From contig JAOALB010000197.1 of assembly GCA_025331125.1 (NCBI GenBank), positions 1-64,000 of the forward strand: a stretch of 64,000 nt of DNA, written 5' to 3'. Shown here one piece after another: positions 51,801 through 63,220 of the stretch. Below the pieces are notes generated by a model that saw only the letters and a list, made by a program, of their open reading frames with translations, made no database searches and was not told where the DNA came from. This stretch comes from Mycogone perniciosa (Eukaryota > Ascomycota > Sordariomycetes > Hypocreales > Hypocreaceae). Positions within the stretch are counted from its first letter, which is position 1, and every line of letters starts with the position of its first letter. A program made the position numbers and the translations under genes.

Positions 51801-54269
51801 TTAAATGCCTTTGCCTAGGCTAGCTTTAGCTATAATTTTATCCTAATAGTTGTATTTTTTATATTTAATAGTATTATATAGTATCTTTTTTGCTTTAAAC
51901 TATTTATTAGTTTTAAGGGGCGCTGCAATATAAGCTAAATAGGCTGTCCGGCAGTCTTTATCCTATTAAAGGGCGCTATATTTATTTTAATATCTCTTTT
52001 TGCCCGCTAACTATATATAGTCTACGAAAAGTCTTTAAAGTGCTTATATAGCTGCGTCTAGGTCTCCTTTAATTAAATTAATTGCGTTTACTTTTAAAAA
52101 AAGCTAAGTATATATATATATTAGTTAGCTAAACTTTTATAGGCTTTTAAAAGGGATATATTTTTTCCCTATATTAACTATTAGCTAAATAAAGCTTAAA
52201 AGTATAGTAATAACTATATAGTAGTCTAAGCCTATATCTAGGTTTCTTATAATAGTTGTTAATATAAGGCAGTTAAAGAAAATAAAATTAATATACTTTT
52301 TAGAATCCTTTATAAAGGTATTTATAAAGGCTAGGGTTAAGTTATATTTATCCGCCTATTTAACTAGTTTATTGCCTGCAGTATTTAAAACTGAATTTAA
52401 CTGCTATATTTAATATAATATATTAAAGTCTTTTATAATCATTAAATTCAAAGGGGGCTAACCCTACCTTTTAAAAGTTTTTATTGCAGTATTAAAGGTA
52501 GCCTTATAGTAAATATTAATAATAATATAGCTGTAGGCCTTTACCTACTAAATATAATTGCTTTTTAGTTTTAGGGGCAAGAGTTATTAGTATAATAAAT
52601 TTAATAATTTTCTAATATATATAAAGATAAAGGGTTTAGTTTCCTTTTAGTTATTAAATAGGTTAAATACTTAAAAGCTAAAGTAAGATTTTATCTATTT
52701 CCTAAAAAATATAGTATCCTAATAAATCTATAGCTTTTAAATTAATATAATATTAAAGCTATTTTCCTAGGCTAATAAAAGGGCTATATTATAATTTTAT
52801 TTTTATTTTCCTATATTAGCCTAAAAGATTTTTAAGCCAAAGTTCTTTTAATAGTTATAATAAGGTTTATTGTTTATAGATTAAACTTATAAAGTTTATC
52901 TCTTTTAAAGGATTCCTTTAAAGTATTATTTATAAAGTTATCTAGATCAGTAACCTTTACTATAAAGTAGGCTAATAAATTTTCCTTTAATAAGCTATTA
53001 AAAATATTTATTAGGTTAATTTTATTTTAAAAGGGCTTTATTATAGGGGCAGGGGGTATTATTTTGCCTAAAGGGAAAGGTCTTTAAGTTTAGGCCTTAA
53101 AAGCAGTAAAGGATTTAGCTAAAGTAGCTTAAAGAGCTCCTCCTTTAAGTGTATTAAAACTAAGCTTAAAGGCAGAGGGGGCAGGGTTCCTTTTCTAGAA
53201 TTCTTAAATCTTAAATTCTCTAATACCCTTAAATTATTCTTTAATAGTATATACTTTTACGCTATTTTTAATAGTTAAATATATATAGCAGTTTAAAGTA
53301 TTAAATTAATAAAGTCTAAGGCAGTTAATATATTAAATAAGGTTATTGCAGTTCCTATCTTTATTAATATATTAAAAGGTAAGTATACTGCACTTTTTAT
53401 AGTATATAGTTTTAGTATATCTTTAAGGATTATAAAAACTAAGGCATTTATTATATTAAATTACCTATACCTTTTAAGTTTAAAGCTCTGCTAAAGCTAA
53501 ATAGTTAAAGAGTTTAAAGCCTATTTTAACTTTGTCTTTAAAAAAAATAAAGTAATAGCAGGTATTAATAGTCTCGCTAAAAAGGGCCTTTTAATAAAAA
53601 ACTAAAGGTTTTTTAAACTTAGCGCTCCTTTAAGCCTTAATTGGGATTAGCGCATTAATAAAGAAAGTGTTTAAAATATTAGTTTAATATTTAAAAACGC
53701 TTTATATAAGAAAACTCCTCTATATATATACTTTTTTAATCTTTAAGCCGCTAGCTTTTGCAATTAAGGCTAAGGCAAAGATCTTTTTTTTAATATCTTT
53801 TATTTTAATTTAAAGTATAAACCTAGACTTTACTTTTAAAGTTATTAATTCTAATAACCTTTTACTTAATACTAATAGCAGTAATCTTCTTTTAGCTATA
53901 GTTTAAAAGGACTTAAAAGAAAATCCTATTATTAGTTTTTAAAGTAGTTTTTGCCTGTTTTTATTTATTTTTATAAGCAATAAAGGCTGGCCTACTATTA
54001 CTTTAAAAAGAAGGTTTATTTTTATTTCTTTATATTAAAGAGTTTTTATTTATACCTATAGCCGCAACTATAGCCTATATAACTTATTTTAAGCTGTTAG
54101 CTAATAGGGGGGTTCCCGCGCTAGTTTTATTTAAAGGCTAAGGCTCGATTTACTGTTATTTATTATTTTAGCGGGGCTTTTTATTAACTAATTAAACAGT
54201 TAACAGTTAGGCAGGAGGGAGGTTCCTGCCTGATTCTTTAAGGTTTATAAAGGCTTTTAAGGAAAAAAG
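48858..54269 (-). mobile_element. Tad/I-type LINE (non-LTR retrotransposon), RIPed
   Basis: Read on the minus strand with stops ignored, about 52,620-52,130 looks like the C-terminal half of an AP endonuclease (a D-F-N start, then a D-x-D-x-G-S-D-H-like segment near 52,230). About 51,350-50,800 is a LINE reverse transcriptase with A-F-N-T...NR, W...FL.NRT, and the Q-x-S-P-I-S-P-x-L-F-x-L-Y motif near 50,960. The 50,200-49,500 region may be the RNase H. Upstream ORF1 and the 5' UTR would lie at higher coordinates, toward about 55,400. Ends are not defined and no poly(A) tail was found. Every frame is interrupted. Confidence 0.55.
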
Positions 54270-54745
54270 TATCGCACGAACTCTCCACGAACTCACCAAG
54301 AAGGATCGAAAGTTTCTATGGGCACCAGACGTACAGGACGCATTCGATAAACTCAAGCAGCTTATCTCGGAAGAACCTGTACTTATCATGTTTGACCCAT
54401 CCAAAGAAACAGAAGTCGAAACAGACGCTTCCAACTTCGCCGTAGGAGCTCAACTCAGTCAAAAGGATGAGAACGGCAAGCTACGCCCCGTTGCCTTCTA
54501 CTCCAGAGCACTACATGGCGCAGAATTGAACTACCCTAACCAGACCTACTACCAGAGGTTGGTGATGGTGGGCTGGAGGAATGGTGTCGCCGTTACGTGG
54601 AAGATACAGCCACAGTCAAGTCATTCGCATTGGACCGCGTAGTAGCCAACCTGGACGTTGGCTGGATCGAGGGTCAACTCCGAAGCTTGGTGGCTGCCCT
54701 CAACTATCGTGGAGTTGTGGATGTTAACTTCACGGTTACACACAG
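54270..54745 (+). pseudogene. Un-RIPed chimeric fragment with Gypsy RNase H
   Basis: A 476-bp segment of ordinary base composition with sharp edges, embedded in RIPed LINE DNA. The first about 280 bp read, without stops, as the RT/RNase H connection of a Ty3/Gypsy polyprotein: KKDRKFLWAPDVQDAFDKLK, PVLIMFDPSKETEVETDASN, then GKLRPVAFYSRALHGAELNY. After ELNYPNQTYY the match breaks. The last about 190 bp belong to something else in a different frame (GLEEWCRRYVED, VANLDVGWIEGQLRSLVAAL), which I do not recognise. No LTRs flank it. It is a chimera of two non-RIPed sources, too short to act. Confidence 0.7.
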
Positions 54746-55600
54746 GTTTTTAAGGGTATTAAAGAAGGCTTTACTCGCTAATATAACTGCTAAAAGATAA
54801 TGCTTTCTTTTATATTTAGCTAGATAGTTGTTAATAGCTTAAGCTATTAAAAGTAATATTTCCTGCCTGGCCCTTTAAATTAAGTTAATTTCTTTAATTT
54901 AGGTAAATATTTTAAGTGCTGTATTTAACTGCTTTCTGTTTATAAAGGCGGGGGCTTCTATTAGCCTGCTTTAGAAAAAGGAAAAAAGGCTTTCTTAGGT
55001 CCCTTTTAGGAAAAGAGAAACACTAAGTCTTAAATTAAAACTAAAATTAAGTCTAGGGATATCAGTTTTAATACATTTATTATTAATGCAGCATTTCTTA
55101 AGTGTAAATAGGAGGATTATAGTCTCCCCTTGCCTTAAAAGTAAAAGAGTACCCTCCTTTTCGAGTTGCTAGAGTGCTGCCCGCCTAGCGGCAGCGAGGT
55201 TTAGTTATCCCTAGTTTGCTTAAGAGTCTAATAGCGTTCGCTATCTTTCTCTAAGTGCCTAAGAGGGGCGAGAGAGCGTTACTGGGCTTATTTTCTTAAT
55301 AGCTAGTTAAAAGGTTATACAGTTTTAGTGAGTAGGCACCTAAAAGGTAGGGTACCTGTAGGTGTAGGAGGGAAGCTTATATACTATCTTAATATAATAT
55401 TAGCTTAGCAGGATAGTAGGAAAAATATTAGGCTAGTGGGTTTAATAGCTTTAGTAGAGATAATATAATAATAGATATATAACTTAAATAATAATATTAT
55501 ATTGAATGTTAAGACTTAAATAACCTATATATTTGTGCGATAGAGAGGCAGTAATTAAGGATAATAAACGTTTAATATAATATAATATACTATATTTATA
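54746..55600. other. RIPed DNA, probable LINE 5' region, with GC pocket
   Basis: A+T-rich DNA resumes here. A pocket at about 55,150-55,420 is G+C-richer (gctgcccgcctagcggcagcgagg and similar) and has no frame; it may be the LINE 5' UTR or an older insert. The RIP block ends near 55,600. Confidence 0.4.
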
Positions 55601-56977
55601 TACTGGCAGTGCATAATTTCATCCCCTTTATAACGTAGCACGCGAAACAGTATTTTGGGAGACCTCAGCTACCCTATGTATAATCGTGGTTCATCTTCTG
55701 GGGAGCTGTTGGGATAATACAACTTCACAAGTCTCTGCTGAACAGCTTCAATGTCCCTCCGCCTGTTTATGTGTGACCATGGTATTTTCTTCTTTTTTTT
55801 CCCAAGCGGCAGACCTTGACAGTTTAGGGGAATAGTTTGTGGCAATTATGGTCCACGTCGAAGGCGTGACTGGTACTCTAATACCATGCAGCTTGCGATA
55901 AGAGAGTCTTGGAGGTGCGCCGTTTTATTTCATGCCTGCATGTCTGGTGGAGACTAAACAGGAGGGATGCAATACACTCGTACTAGTACTCGTACTATAC
56001 GAGTAATAATACGTGAAAGGAAAGTACGAGTAGAATACTCCGTAGCATCAGCATCAATGGACTGAATCACCTTCTCGGTTTATTTCCGGACCTCGTTTCG
56101 GATCTATAGTGGCACAGGTCCTGGAAATAGTAGATATCACTAAGACGCGAGTTGGCGAGGCCCGCAATAAACCCACATGGGAATGCACCAACTCCCGTCC
56201 ACTGCTACTATTTCTGGAATATTCCTGTATAAACCGGGCGTTGACTTCGTTGGTGGCCATACTCGTAGATACTAATACGTAGCAGCAGTCGGAGCAATGT
56301 GTGCCACTGACTTGCTTAGGGTTATAGCCATATCTCCCCGTATTAGTATACGCGATAAAAATCATTCAAGGCTGTAAGTGGACGTTATTCCCCAAGGGCT
56401 AACCCCCTTTATGGAATTTCGAGGAACTAGATCAACAATCGAGTCGGACACTGTCAGCGAAACTAGTACTAGTACGGAGCACTAGTAGGATGTGCAAAAG
56501 TGTAGACCCGCACTTTAATGGTTGCCACTGATTATTCCCAAAAAGCACCTGACAAAGGAATTACGCTGTCAATTTAGTGCTAGGCCACCGTTTTCTCTCC
56601 TGCTTTCCAACTAGACCAGCTTAGTTAGCACATTTATATCAGCACTAAATTATTATGTCAAGTTAACTCCAGATGCTTACAAGTACTACTGCTACTAATA
56701 TTAGAGCCATGATCCTTTTGGGGGTCTGCTCGTATTCATTTTGTTTGTGATTGAAGGCGGTACGAGTACTAACCATGCGTGGAGACGCCAGAGGCTGGTT
56801 CTCACACTATGGAAAGAAAGAAGCAGTTAGGAGTACTCCGCAGTAACCGGAGTATTAATCTCGTCTATATATTCACGAATAACCCCCAGTGCTATGGATG
56901 AAGCTGTGAGAAAAGTACACTGCTAATACTAGTCGAATCCTCAAACCGGCCCCTGTCAAATTACACGAGTATTCAAA
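55601..56977. other. Intergenic, promoter side of the esterase
   Basis: About 1.4 kb with no supported gene. It contains ACTAGTACT/CGTACGAG-type palindromic clusters at about 55,975-56,045 and 56,462-56,490 and one exact TACTCCGTA at 56,036. The 103-codon minus frame at 56,054-56,365 has no motif. Confidence 0.55.
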
Positions 56978-57945
56978 ATGGTTCAGCTCTCTCATCTCAA
57001 CACCTTCATTGGTATCCTCGCTATTATAGGGAGGGCACATGCAGGTGTTGTCCACACTGGCACTGGTTCTCCTGGTTGCGGCAAGTCACAAACATTCCTT
57101 GGTCAGTCTAAAGACTTTACCATCCAAAGCAGTGGTGGGCGCCGTACTTACAGAGTTCACCTTCCTTCCAACTATAAAATCAACCAGCCACAGCCTCTAT
57201 TGCTTGGATACCATGGCAATGGCGAGGTTCCCAGTGATTTTGAATCGTACACACAATTTTCTGACGATTCTATCAACTCCAAAATGATTGCTGTCTATCC
57301 TGCCGGTGTTGGCGTATGTCATTTATCCCACTTTCAAAGAGAGAGTGTAGAAGATTCTAACTTGACTAGAAACACTGGGAAGGGCCTTCATACGCAACTC
57401 CTGGGGTTAGTGATTTGGTATTCACCACCGACCTCATTAACCAGCTGAAGAATGACTACTGCGTTGATACCTCCAGAATCTACGCCACGGGTAGGTCCAA
57501 CGGTGGTGGCTTTGTCAATACTCTTGCATGCTCCCATGATCATGCTAGCGACTTCGCCGCCTTCGCCGCCTTCGCCGGTGCCATGTACACCGATGTCACA
57601 GGTAACGGGGGCTGCCATCCCTCAGTCCCGCGCCCCTTGTTCGAGATCCATGGCACTGGCGATAATACAATTCCGTACGATGGCGGCAGCGGAATGGGTG
57701 GTCCTGTGCCTGCTATTCCCGAGTGGCTCTCGCGCTGGGCAAGTAGGGATGGCTGTACAAGCAACACAACGACTCAACTACCGAACAATGTGCAGGATAT
57801 TAATTGGACATGCCAAGGCATCAAGGGCATGTTGAGGCACCTTCGCTTGGATGATCACTCACATAAATATGCTGGCCAGAATGACCGCCAGATTTTTGTT
57901 TCACCTATTATTCTGAGTTGGCTATCACGATTTACAAGCAACTAG
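56978..57945 (+). CDS. Feruloyl esterase C-like secreted esterase (CE1/LpqC-type)
   Basis: Two exons, 56,978-57,313 and 57,370-57,945, with a 56-nt intron (GTATGT...CTAG), give 303 residues. A signal peptide spans about residues 1-22, ending ...RAHA. The mature start HTGTGSPGCGKSQT and YRVHLPSNYKINQPQPLLLG, then YHGNGE, are typical of fungal FaeC-type esterases that release ferulic acid from plant cell-wall arabinoxylan outside the cell. The nucleophile elbow GRSNG puts Ser at 155; Asp210 lies in GTGDNTIPY. The usual catalytic G-H-x-W is replaced by S-H-K-Y, with His277 still present, and the C-terminal about 25 residues do not resemble the family. Activity may be reduced or the tail may be frameshifted. 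WEGPSYATPG after the splice supports the intron. Confidence 0.85.
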
Positions 57946-58229
57946 ACTAATCGGCCGGGCATAAGTTACCCTAGTAAGACTTTTATCTTTTGTCTTGTGC
58001 AGGCTATCCAATCCGCTACAAGGCGAAATCCGCCATAAAACACATCTAGCGATTCAGCTACTTGAGCTCTATGATATCCATTACTTTTAGCTGCGCGGTA
58101 GTAGCTGTAGTACTTGAACTATAACCCAAGCCTTATCCTCGGTAGACATAATGATACTAATTTCGAGTCGATAACTAAACGCAATGGAAATACTGAAAAC
58201 CTGGCCCCTTGAAGGAATATTGAATTCAC
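57946..58229. other. Esterase 3' flank
   Basis: About 280 bp, probably 3' UTR and spacer; no gene is seen. Confidence 0.4.
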
Positions 58230-58985
58230 ACAGTTATAACTGCAAATTCGGGAATTGAAAGACGCTTGATTTCTCTATCTATAGATAGGTCTGTGGCCGA
58301 TGCCTTATAGTTGCGGCCATGATCCTGATGCCGTTTCTCAAGTGCCCAGATCACAGAAAAGAAAGGGTCAAAATATCTATCTGAGCAACGACCCAAGCCA
58401 GCCAGGCATGAATGCCGAAGCGCCCGCCTGTTCTGAATAGCGGTGGGGGACATATCACAGCTATCCATCATGTCAGAGCCTGAGCGACGTTGAGATGCTT
58501 TGTGAAGACCGTCATGTCACTCAGCGTTTTCTGGGCCGATTGGTTTATGGGATGTGCACTTTGAAGCCGTCTTTGTGCCAGGGAAGCTAGCTGGTGAACG
58601 AGGACCTCAAGTAGCTGAGTCCGTCCTGAAATCATCATCTCATATATGGTATCAACCAAATTCCACATCAAAGCCAAGCTCTGATAATTTATGACAACTT
58701 CCAGCTGGATAAACACCTCTTGAACCACCTTGCCAGCAAGATATCCTTGGTTGCGTACGAAGAGATCCGAAGTGAAAGTAAAGTTTCGGTAAATTGCTAT
58801 ACTGCTTGTAATATGTTGTGGGTACTTGGGGTCTTGATCATGGCGTATCCATATCCTTCTGGCAGCTCAATCACATCAGAGATCCAGCTACGGATGCATG
58901 TGAGCACTTCTATGAGTGCTGTTTCAGGCGAAAGGATGTTTGGCACCGAGACAATCTTTATGTGTTGCTGTACATGAACCCTCCG
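58230..58985 (-). pseudogene. Decayed unrecognised frame
   Basis: On the minus strand a protein-like frame (about 58,985-58,810: IVSVPNILSPETALIEVLTC, WISDVIELPEGYGYAMIK) is followed after a stop by another (58,728-58,468) in a different frame. The second has amphipathic helices (FIQLEVVINYQSLALMWN, LLEVLVHQLASLAQRRLQSA). The helical leucine-rich style suggests a transcription-factor or regulatory C-terminus, but I cannot name a family. A stop plus a frame change indicate decay or missed introns. Confidence 0.3.
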
Positions 58986-59800
58986 CTATTTCTCCATTTC
59001 TTTTCCGTGGTTTAACGGACCACATGCTAAGAGTTCTCTTGGATATTGTCGTCACTCCTTCGAAAGTCCCCATTTTCTAATTGCTCATTATACATTGGTT
59101 TCCTATATTCTTGATTAATATTCTTACTTCACCCATAAATCGAACTACTGGTGTACTACGCCTATGTGGCCTTGAACCCATGCCCATGTTCCATGTGCGT
59201 CATGACTTTCCTCAACTTGAACCCTGCTGTCTGATACAGGCTTTTTGACATAAAGGTAGATGCTTGCCCAATTCCTTTTGTTCTCCAACTTATCTATAGG
59301 CTAGCTCTGTGTGTTTCTCCGAAGGTCCGACAGCGTGCTGGATTCTTGGCCGTGGCACCAGCACGTGATGAGGCCGGAGGGGTGGTAGTTGTGGATCCAT
59401 ATCAGGGGCGAGCTTGGCCTTACTTTGAAGCGCTGGGCAGTACAAAACTTCATATTTGACATCCGGAAGGTATCATACAAGAAGACTGGTTGCTGCACAG
59501 TTGCCCAATCTCACAACAAGATTATGCTCTAGTTTACGGAGAGGTGATGCGGAGAGGTGATGCGGAGCGGCGATGCTTGGCAGCGGAGTTTTTGTCAACA
59601 AAGTGGAGGCGGTAAAAACCAGGTTATAACGACACCCCTTGTAGTACGAATCAAGTTATGTTAGTATGGACATTGTAGATACCTGAGCGAGCTAATCAAC
59701 AAATTGAAAAGGGGGACCCTGTTAAACCTGTGGCTAGGCAAACTTAGACACCAAGTCTACACACCACAAAATGCCGCTGTAGACCCGATCTTCTCAGGTC
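58986..59800. other. Intergenic
   Basis: About 800 bp with no gene seen. A tandem GGAGAGGTGATGC repeat (three copies, 13 bp) lies at 59,538-59,576. Confidence 0.5.
59538..59576 (+). repeat. 13-bp tandem repeat x3
   Basis: GGAGAGGTGATGC occurs twice exactly and a third time with two changes (GGAGCGGCGATGC). It is not in a coding frame. Confidence 0.85.
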
Positions 59801-60790
59801 GTTTTGGTTACAGGACAACGGGTTGACAGAACACTAGAATCTGCTTTCCAATGTATTTTCTGACAGAGTAGATGATAAATTAAGCCCTATTCTGAGCAAG
59901 TAGAATTTATCATTATTGCTAACCTGACACGTACAATGTGTTCGACAGACAAATGGACGGGGTCTCGTACGTCATTCATGTTGCCTCTCCCGAGGTTAAT
60001 GGTGACAAAATGGCCAATGCTCTGGCCAATTATGCAGCTTCCGCCATTAACATAACCCCAAATATTCTTTAGGTTGCTTCTAAGGCTCCGTTCATAAAGT
60101 GAGCCATCATCACTTCATCAGTAACGCTTCTCAGCGCAAACACCCTTTCCAACGGCTCTGATAAGATTTTCACTTGTAAGTCAACTCCTTCAATGGAATT
60201 GTATATCTAATATTGATTCTATAGACCAAATCCCAATCTCAAAGGAATTCATTTCTCCTATGTAATCTCCAAAGTTTTAGCAGCCCAATCTGTTATTAAG
60301 TACGGAGTAGGCTGCTACCATTAAGCCTCATTATACCATTGCCATTATATTCCCTCGGGCGACAGTGGGGCGCGGCGAGCTTTTTTGCAACCCAAAAGTG
60401 CTTATTTTCGCTGGAAACAGCGCCTCCTTAGCTCCTCCTTTTGGCGTTCCGCTCTTCACAGTCATGTCATTCCTGTCACATATCGACGATGTTTCTGTAA
60501 CCCACATAGAAGCTCTCAAAATTGACGTGTCTCCCGGTGCAGTCAGGCACATTCTTCCGATTGTGAATACTTCCGCTAAACCAGATGCATTTTCTTGGGC
60601 ACGATATTGTGAGTATCGTCAGAGCTGAGTTTCCAGGTGTTGTTAAGAGTGGCACTTTGATCCTTTGGTTCATCGGTCCCCACACTTAAATTCCTTGTGG
60701 ATAGTTTGGAATACGACTGGTTGTTAGGGATAAAGTTCAAAGGCTATAAGGATGCAGTAGACGTCGTGGGACGAATTATTGGATTACCTC
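59800..60790 (+). pseudogene. NAD(P)-dependent reductase (DFR/ketoreductase-like extended SDR) pseudogene
   Basis: Fragments on the + strand line up across about 330 codons of an extended short-chain dehydrogenase of the dihydroflavonol-reductase/GRE2-like type. VLVTG at about 59,800 is the Rossmann start. EQVEFIIIANLT precedes the diagnostic VFDRQMDGVSYVIHVASP at about 59,940-60,000. VTLLSANTLSNGSDK lies near 60,120. KPHYTIAIIFPRATVGRGEL, then SHIDDVSVTHIEALKI, occupy 60,330-60,530. WARY, FPGVVKSG and a C-terminal GIKFKGYKDAVDVVGRIIG end near 60,790. The fragments fall in different frames with stops between, and the active-site Tyr-Lys region (about 60,230) is no longer readable. The gene is full-length in extent but dead. 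Confidence 0.7.
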
Positions 60791-62277
60791 CACATAACTA
60801 GTCCACACACATCGCCGGCTTGATAAGAAAAGCGCGATGGATCAGATATTTTCTTACGGGACCAATGAGAGCCAACTCTTTGAACCTTTGCCTGGTAATA
60901 AAACGAGTACCCCAAAGCGCTGAAAGTACACAATGTAGCACGCATTCAACTAGTTCTTTTTACCCTTGATCAATTAAGTCTTTCCAGCTCCACTTTAACT
61001 CTTTTCACAGCCTCTTGCAAGTTACCAAGCACCTTCTCACCTTCGTTTACTATATATACGAAAGACAGTAGCTTGTTCCGGGCAATATTTACGCTTAATT
61101 CAGGCGAAGCTATAATATATACATGGTGCTACTGACTAGCTGAATCATTAAGCATTCATTTAATTCCTAGGTGATTGTTAGCTGCGCATTTAACTCAGAA
61201 GGAGCCCAATCCGAACCGCTAGTACCTATCCACTTATTATGTATATTTATAAGCTTTTCTTCTTGGACCTGATTAGGAGGAGCTTATTTCTTAATCAGTG
61301 CATTTATTTTTAGGGATGGAGTATGGATCGTCTAACAGTACTCTCTTATATCGTCTGCACTTTACGGAGTACAGACAACGTAGTTACAATTTGTTATAGA
61401 CCCAGTTTCTACTAATTATGCATAATTCTAATATACTGGCTATCTATTCAGTATTTAATAAAGAGTTGATAGAGGTGAGGGAGGGATATTTACTCACCCA
61501 TAGTAGCAGAATCGGACATACTAGCCAATTTATGAATTAAGAACAACATTTGACTATTAGTCTTGATAGTAATCCTTGCTATAAATTTTATGTATGACGA
61601 TTTCCTAGTATATATTTATCAGATATGGAAATGCAGGCTGGGTCCCTGGATTCTGGAATACAAAGATAAGAGCATTATTCCTTTATTTCACGCCTTGATC
61701 CACAATAACTGGCCATATAATGTTGTGGGGTTTTCTTCCAACCAATGAAATACGACTTTCGGGGTTAACCAAGGTAATCCCACAGAAGGATTCTAGCACC
61801 ATAATGAAGGCGAGATCGTCTCGCCCAGCAACAGTGGTAACTAGCCAAGATGTTCCAAATCTTAGCTTGAATCTACGAGTAGATGAACTGCGGAATAAAG
61901 TTACTAGGTCCAGACAGGGTAAAATCAGCCTGCCTGTTTCTGATAGGTAAAAGAGGGATGTACTTAGTTTCGCAACCCCTAGGCATACAGCATCTACGGG
62001 CAACATGACACCCAGGATGCCCTGCAGGGATAGCCTGTATAGACGGAGTACTTCCAATTCCTCAAGGCCATCGAAGGGTCTAACCACGTGCAACTATCTT
62101 GCATCAAAACAGAGCGCAGCGGCGATCACCATGACTATCATATGGCACTATGCCAATAAAGTATATATATTCACTGAATTCTCTCAGTCCTCAAGCAACT
62201 AGACCTGCCGATCACACACAAACACTTTCGCACTCCTCTCTACAGACTACAAGACCTATAAGAGATCTAGCTTCACA
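60791..62277. other. Intergenic
   Basis: About 1.5 kb with no gene I can support. It has one exact TACGGAGTA at 61,363. The 136-codon minus frame at 61,683-62,093 has no recognisable motif and overlaps short plus frames. Confidence 0.5.
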
Positions 62278-62843
62278 ATGCAACTCCTCGTCATCCTCGC
62301 CCTCGCTGGCCTTGGCGTCGCTATGCCAGCTCCAGAATCATCCACTGCCGCGACTCCAGTGGCTTCTGTCCTCCCCGACACTAAGATAGTTCTTGGCCAA
62401 AAGACCGACTACGCTATCATTAACCCAGACGATGCCCATAAGAGATTATTGGAGAAGTGGAACCCTGATCATATTGTCCACTCGGATAACCTGCTTAAGT
62501 ACTTTGAGGACCATAAGGGCGCCAATTATACCATCTATATCAGCGATACTCGCCAAGTAATGAATCTCAGTACCGTTGATTTATTGCCTACTAAGGAGGG
62601 AGACAATAAGAGAGAGGTTCCTGAGTAAGTCGATGATATAAATGCCTAAACGAGAGCGCTAGGTCTAATATTATATCAAGCTCCTGCTATAGCACTTATT
62701 CTCATTGGTCTGAGCAAACTTCGTCCTGGTGGGATGCATGGAAAAAGCTTGATGAATGCTTTTTCAACGAAAAGAGTAAAGGCCAGGCAAGCGTAGCTTT
62801 CACAAAAACTTATTCTAAGGCTATTGAAACAAACGCTAAGTAG
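62278..62843 (+). CDS. Small secreted protein, two exons, unrecognised
   Basis: Exons 62,278-62,624 and 62,681-62,843 join over a 56-nt intron (donor GTAAGT, branch-like CCTAAAC, acceptor TCAAG) to give 169 residues. A shorter 38-nt intron would keep the same frame. The first about 16 residues (MQLLVILALAGLGVAM) are a clear signal peptide. The mature protein has YTIYISDTRQVMNLSTVD and, after the intron, SCYSTYSHWSEQTSSWWDAW, with few cysteines. A TAG at 62,841 ends the frame, but the next 60 codons stay open in the same frame and read protein-like (DKYFIYRLELNIINDVLSIS, GFAVTETWSKSIASKL). The stop may therefore be a mutation in a longer protein. Family unknown. Confidence 0.6.
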
Positions 62844-63220
62844 ATTTCCCCTCCTCTCCTTTCCAAGAACTATTACGATTTCGATCAAGACAAATATTTT
62901 ATATATAGGCTTGAGCTCAATATTATTAACGATGTTCTTAGTATTTCTGCTGGTTTTGCGGTTACTGAGACCTGGAGTAAGAGTATAGCTAGTAAGCTAT
63001 TATTAGGTTATTCTACTCCTCTGTAATATTAGCTGATACAATAACATAGGAACCTGCTTTATTCCCGCCAAAACAGTTGGCCAGGCCTTTGTCCAGAAAA
63101 AGATTGTCTGCGGATGGATCTGGGAGGAGAAATGCAGGAGATGCCGAGTGACGGAAAACCTGCTCCAGATACCCTTTAGGTGGTGCCAGGGCTCCCGTTA
63201 AGGATGAAGACAGTGTCCGA
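62844..63220 (+). pseudogene. Decayed 3' continuation of the secreted-protein gene
   Basis: After the in-frame TAG the same frame runs to a TAA at 63,024-63,026. After a frame change, TCFIPAKTVGQAFVQKKIVC and GWIWEEKCRRC continue in a way that fits the C-terminal part of a secreted protein. One stop and one frameshift separate the parts, and no intron of plausible length fixes them. This suggests recent loss of the C-terminal half. Confidence 0.4.

Noticed and set aside
58720..59015. Two plus-strand open frames of 85 and 65 codons
   Set aside because: They overlap a more protein-like minus-strand frame and carry no motif.
61683..62093. 136-codon minus-strand open frame
   Set aside because: No domain, no signal peptide, no intron structure; cannot be told from chance.
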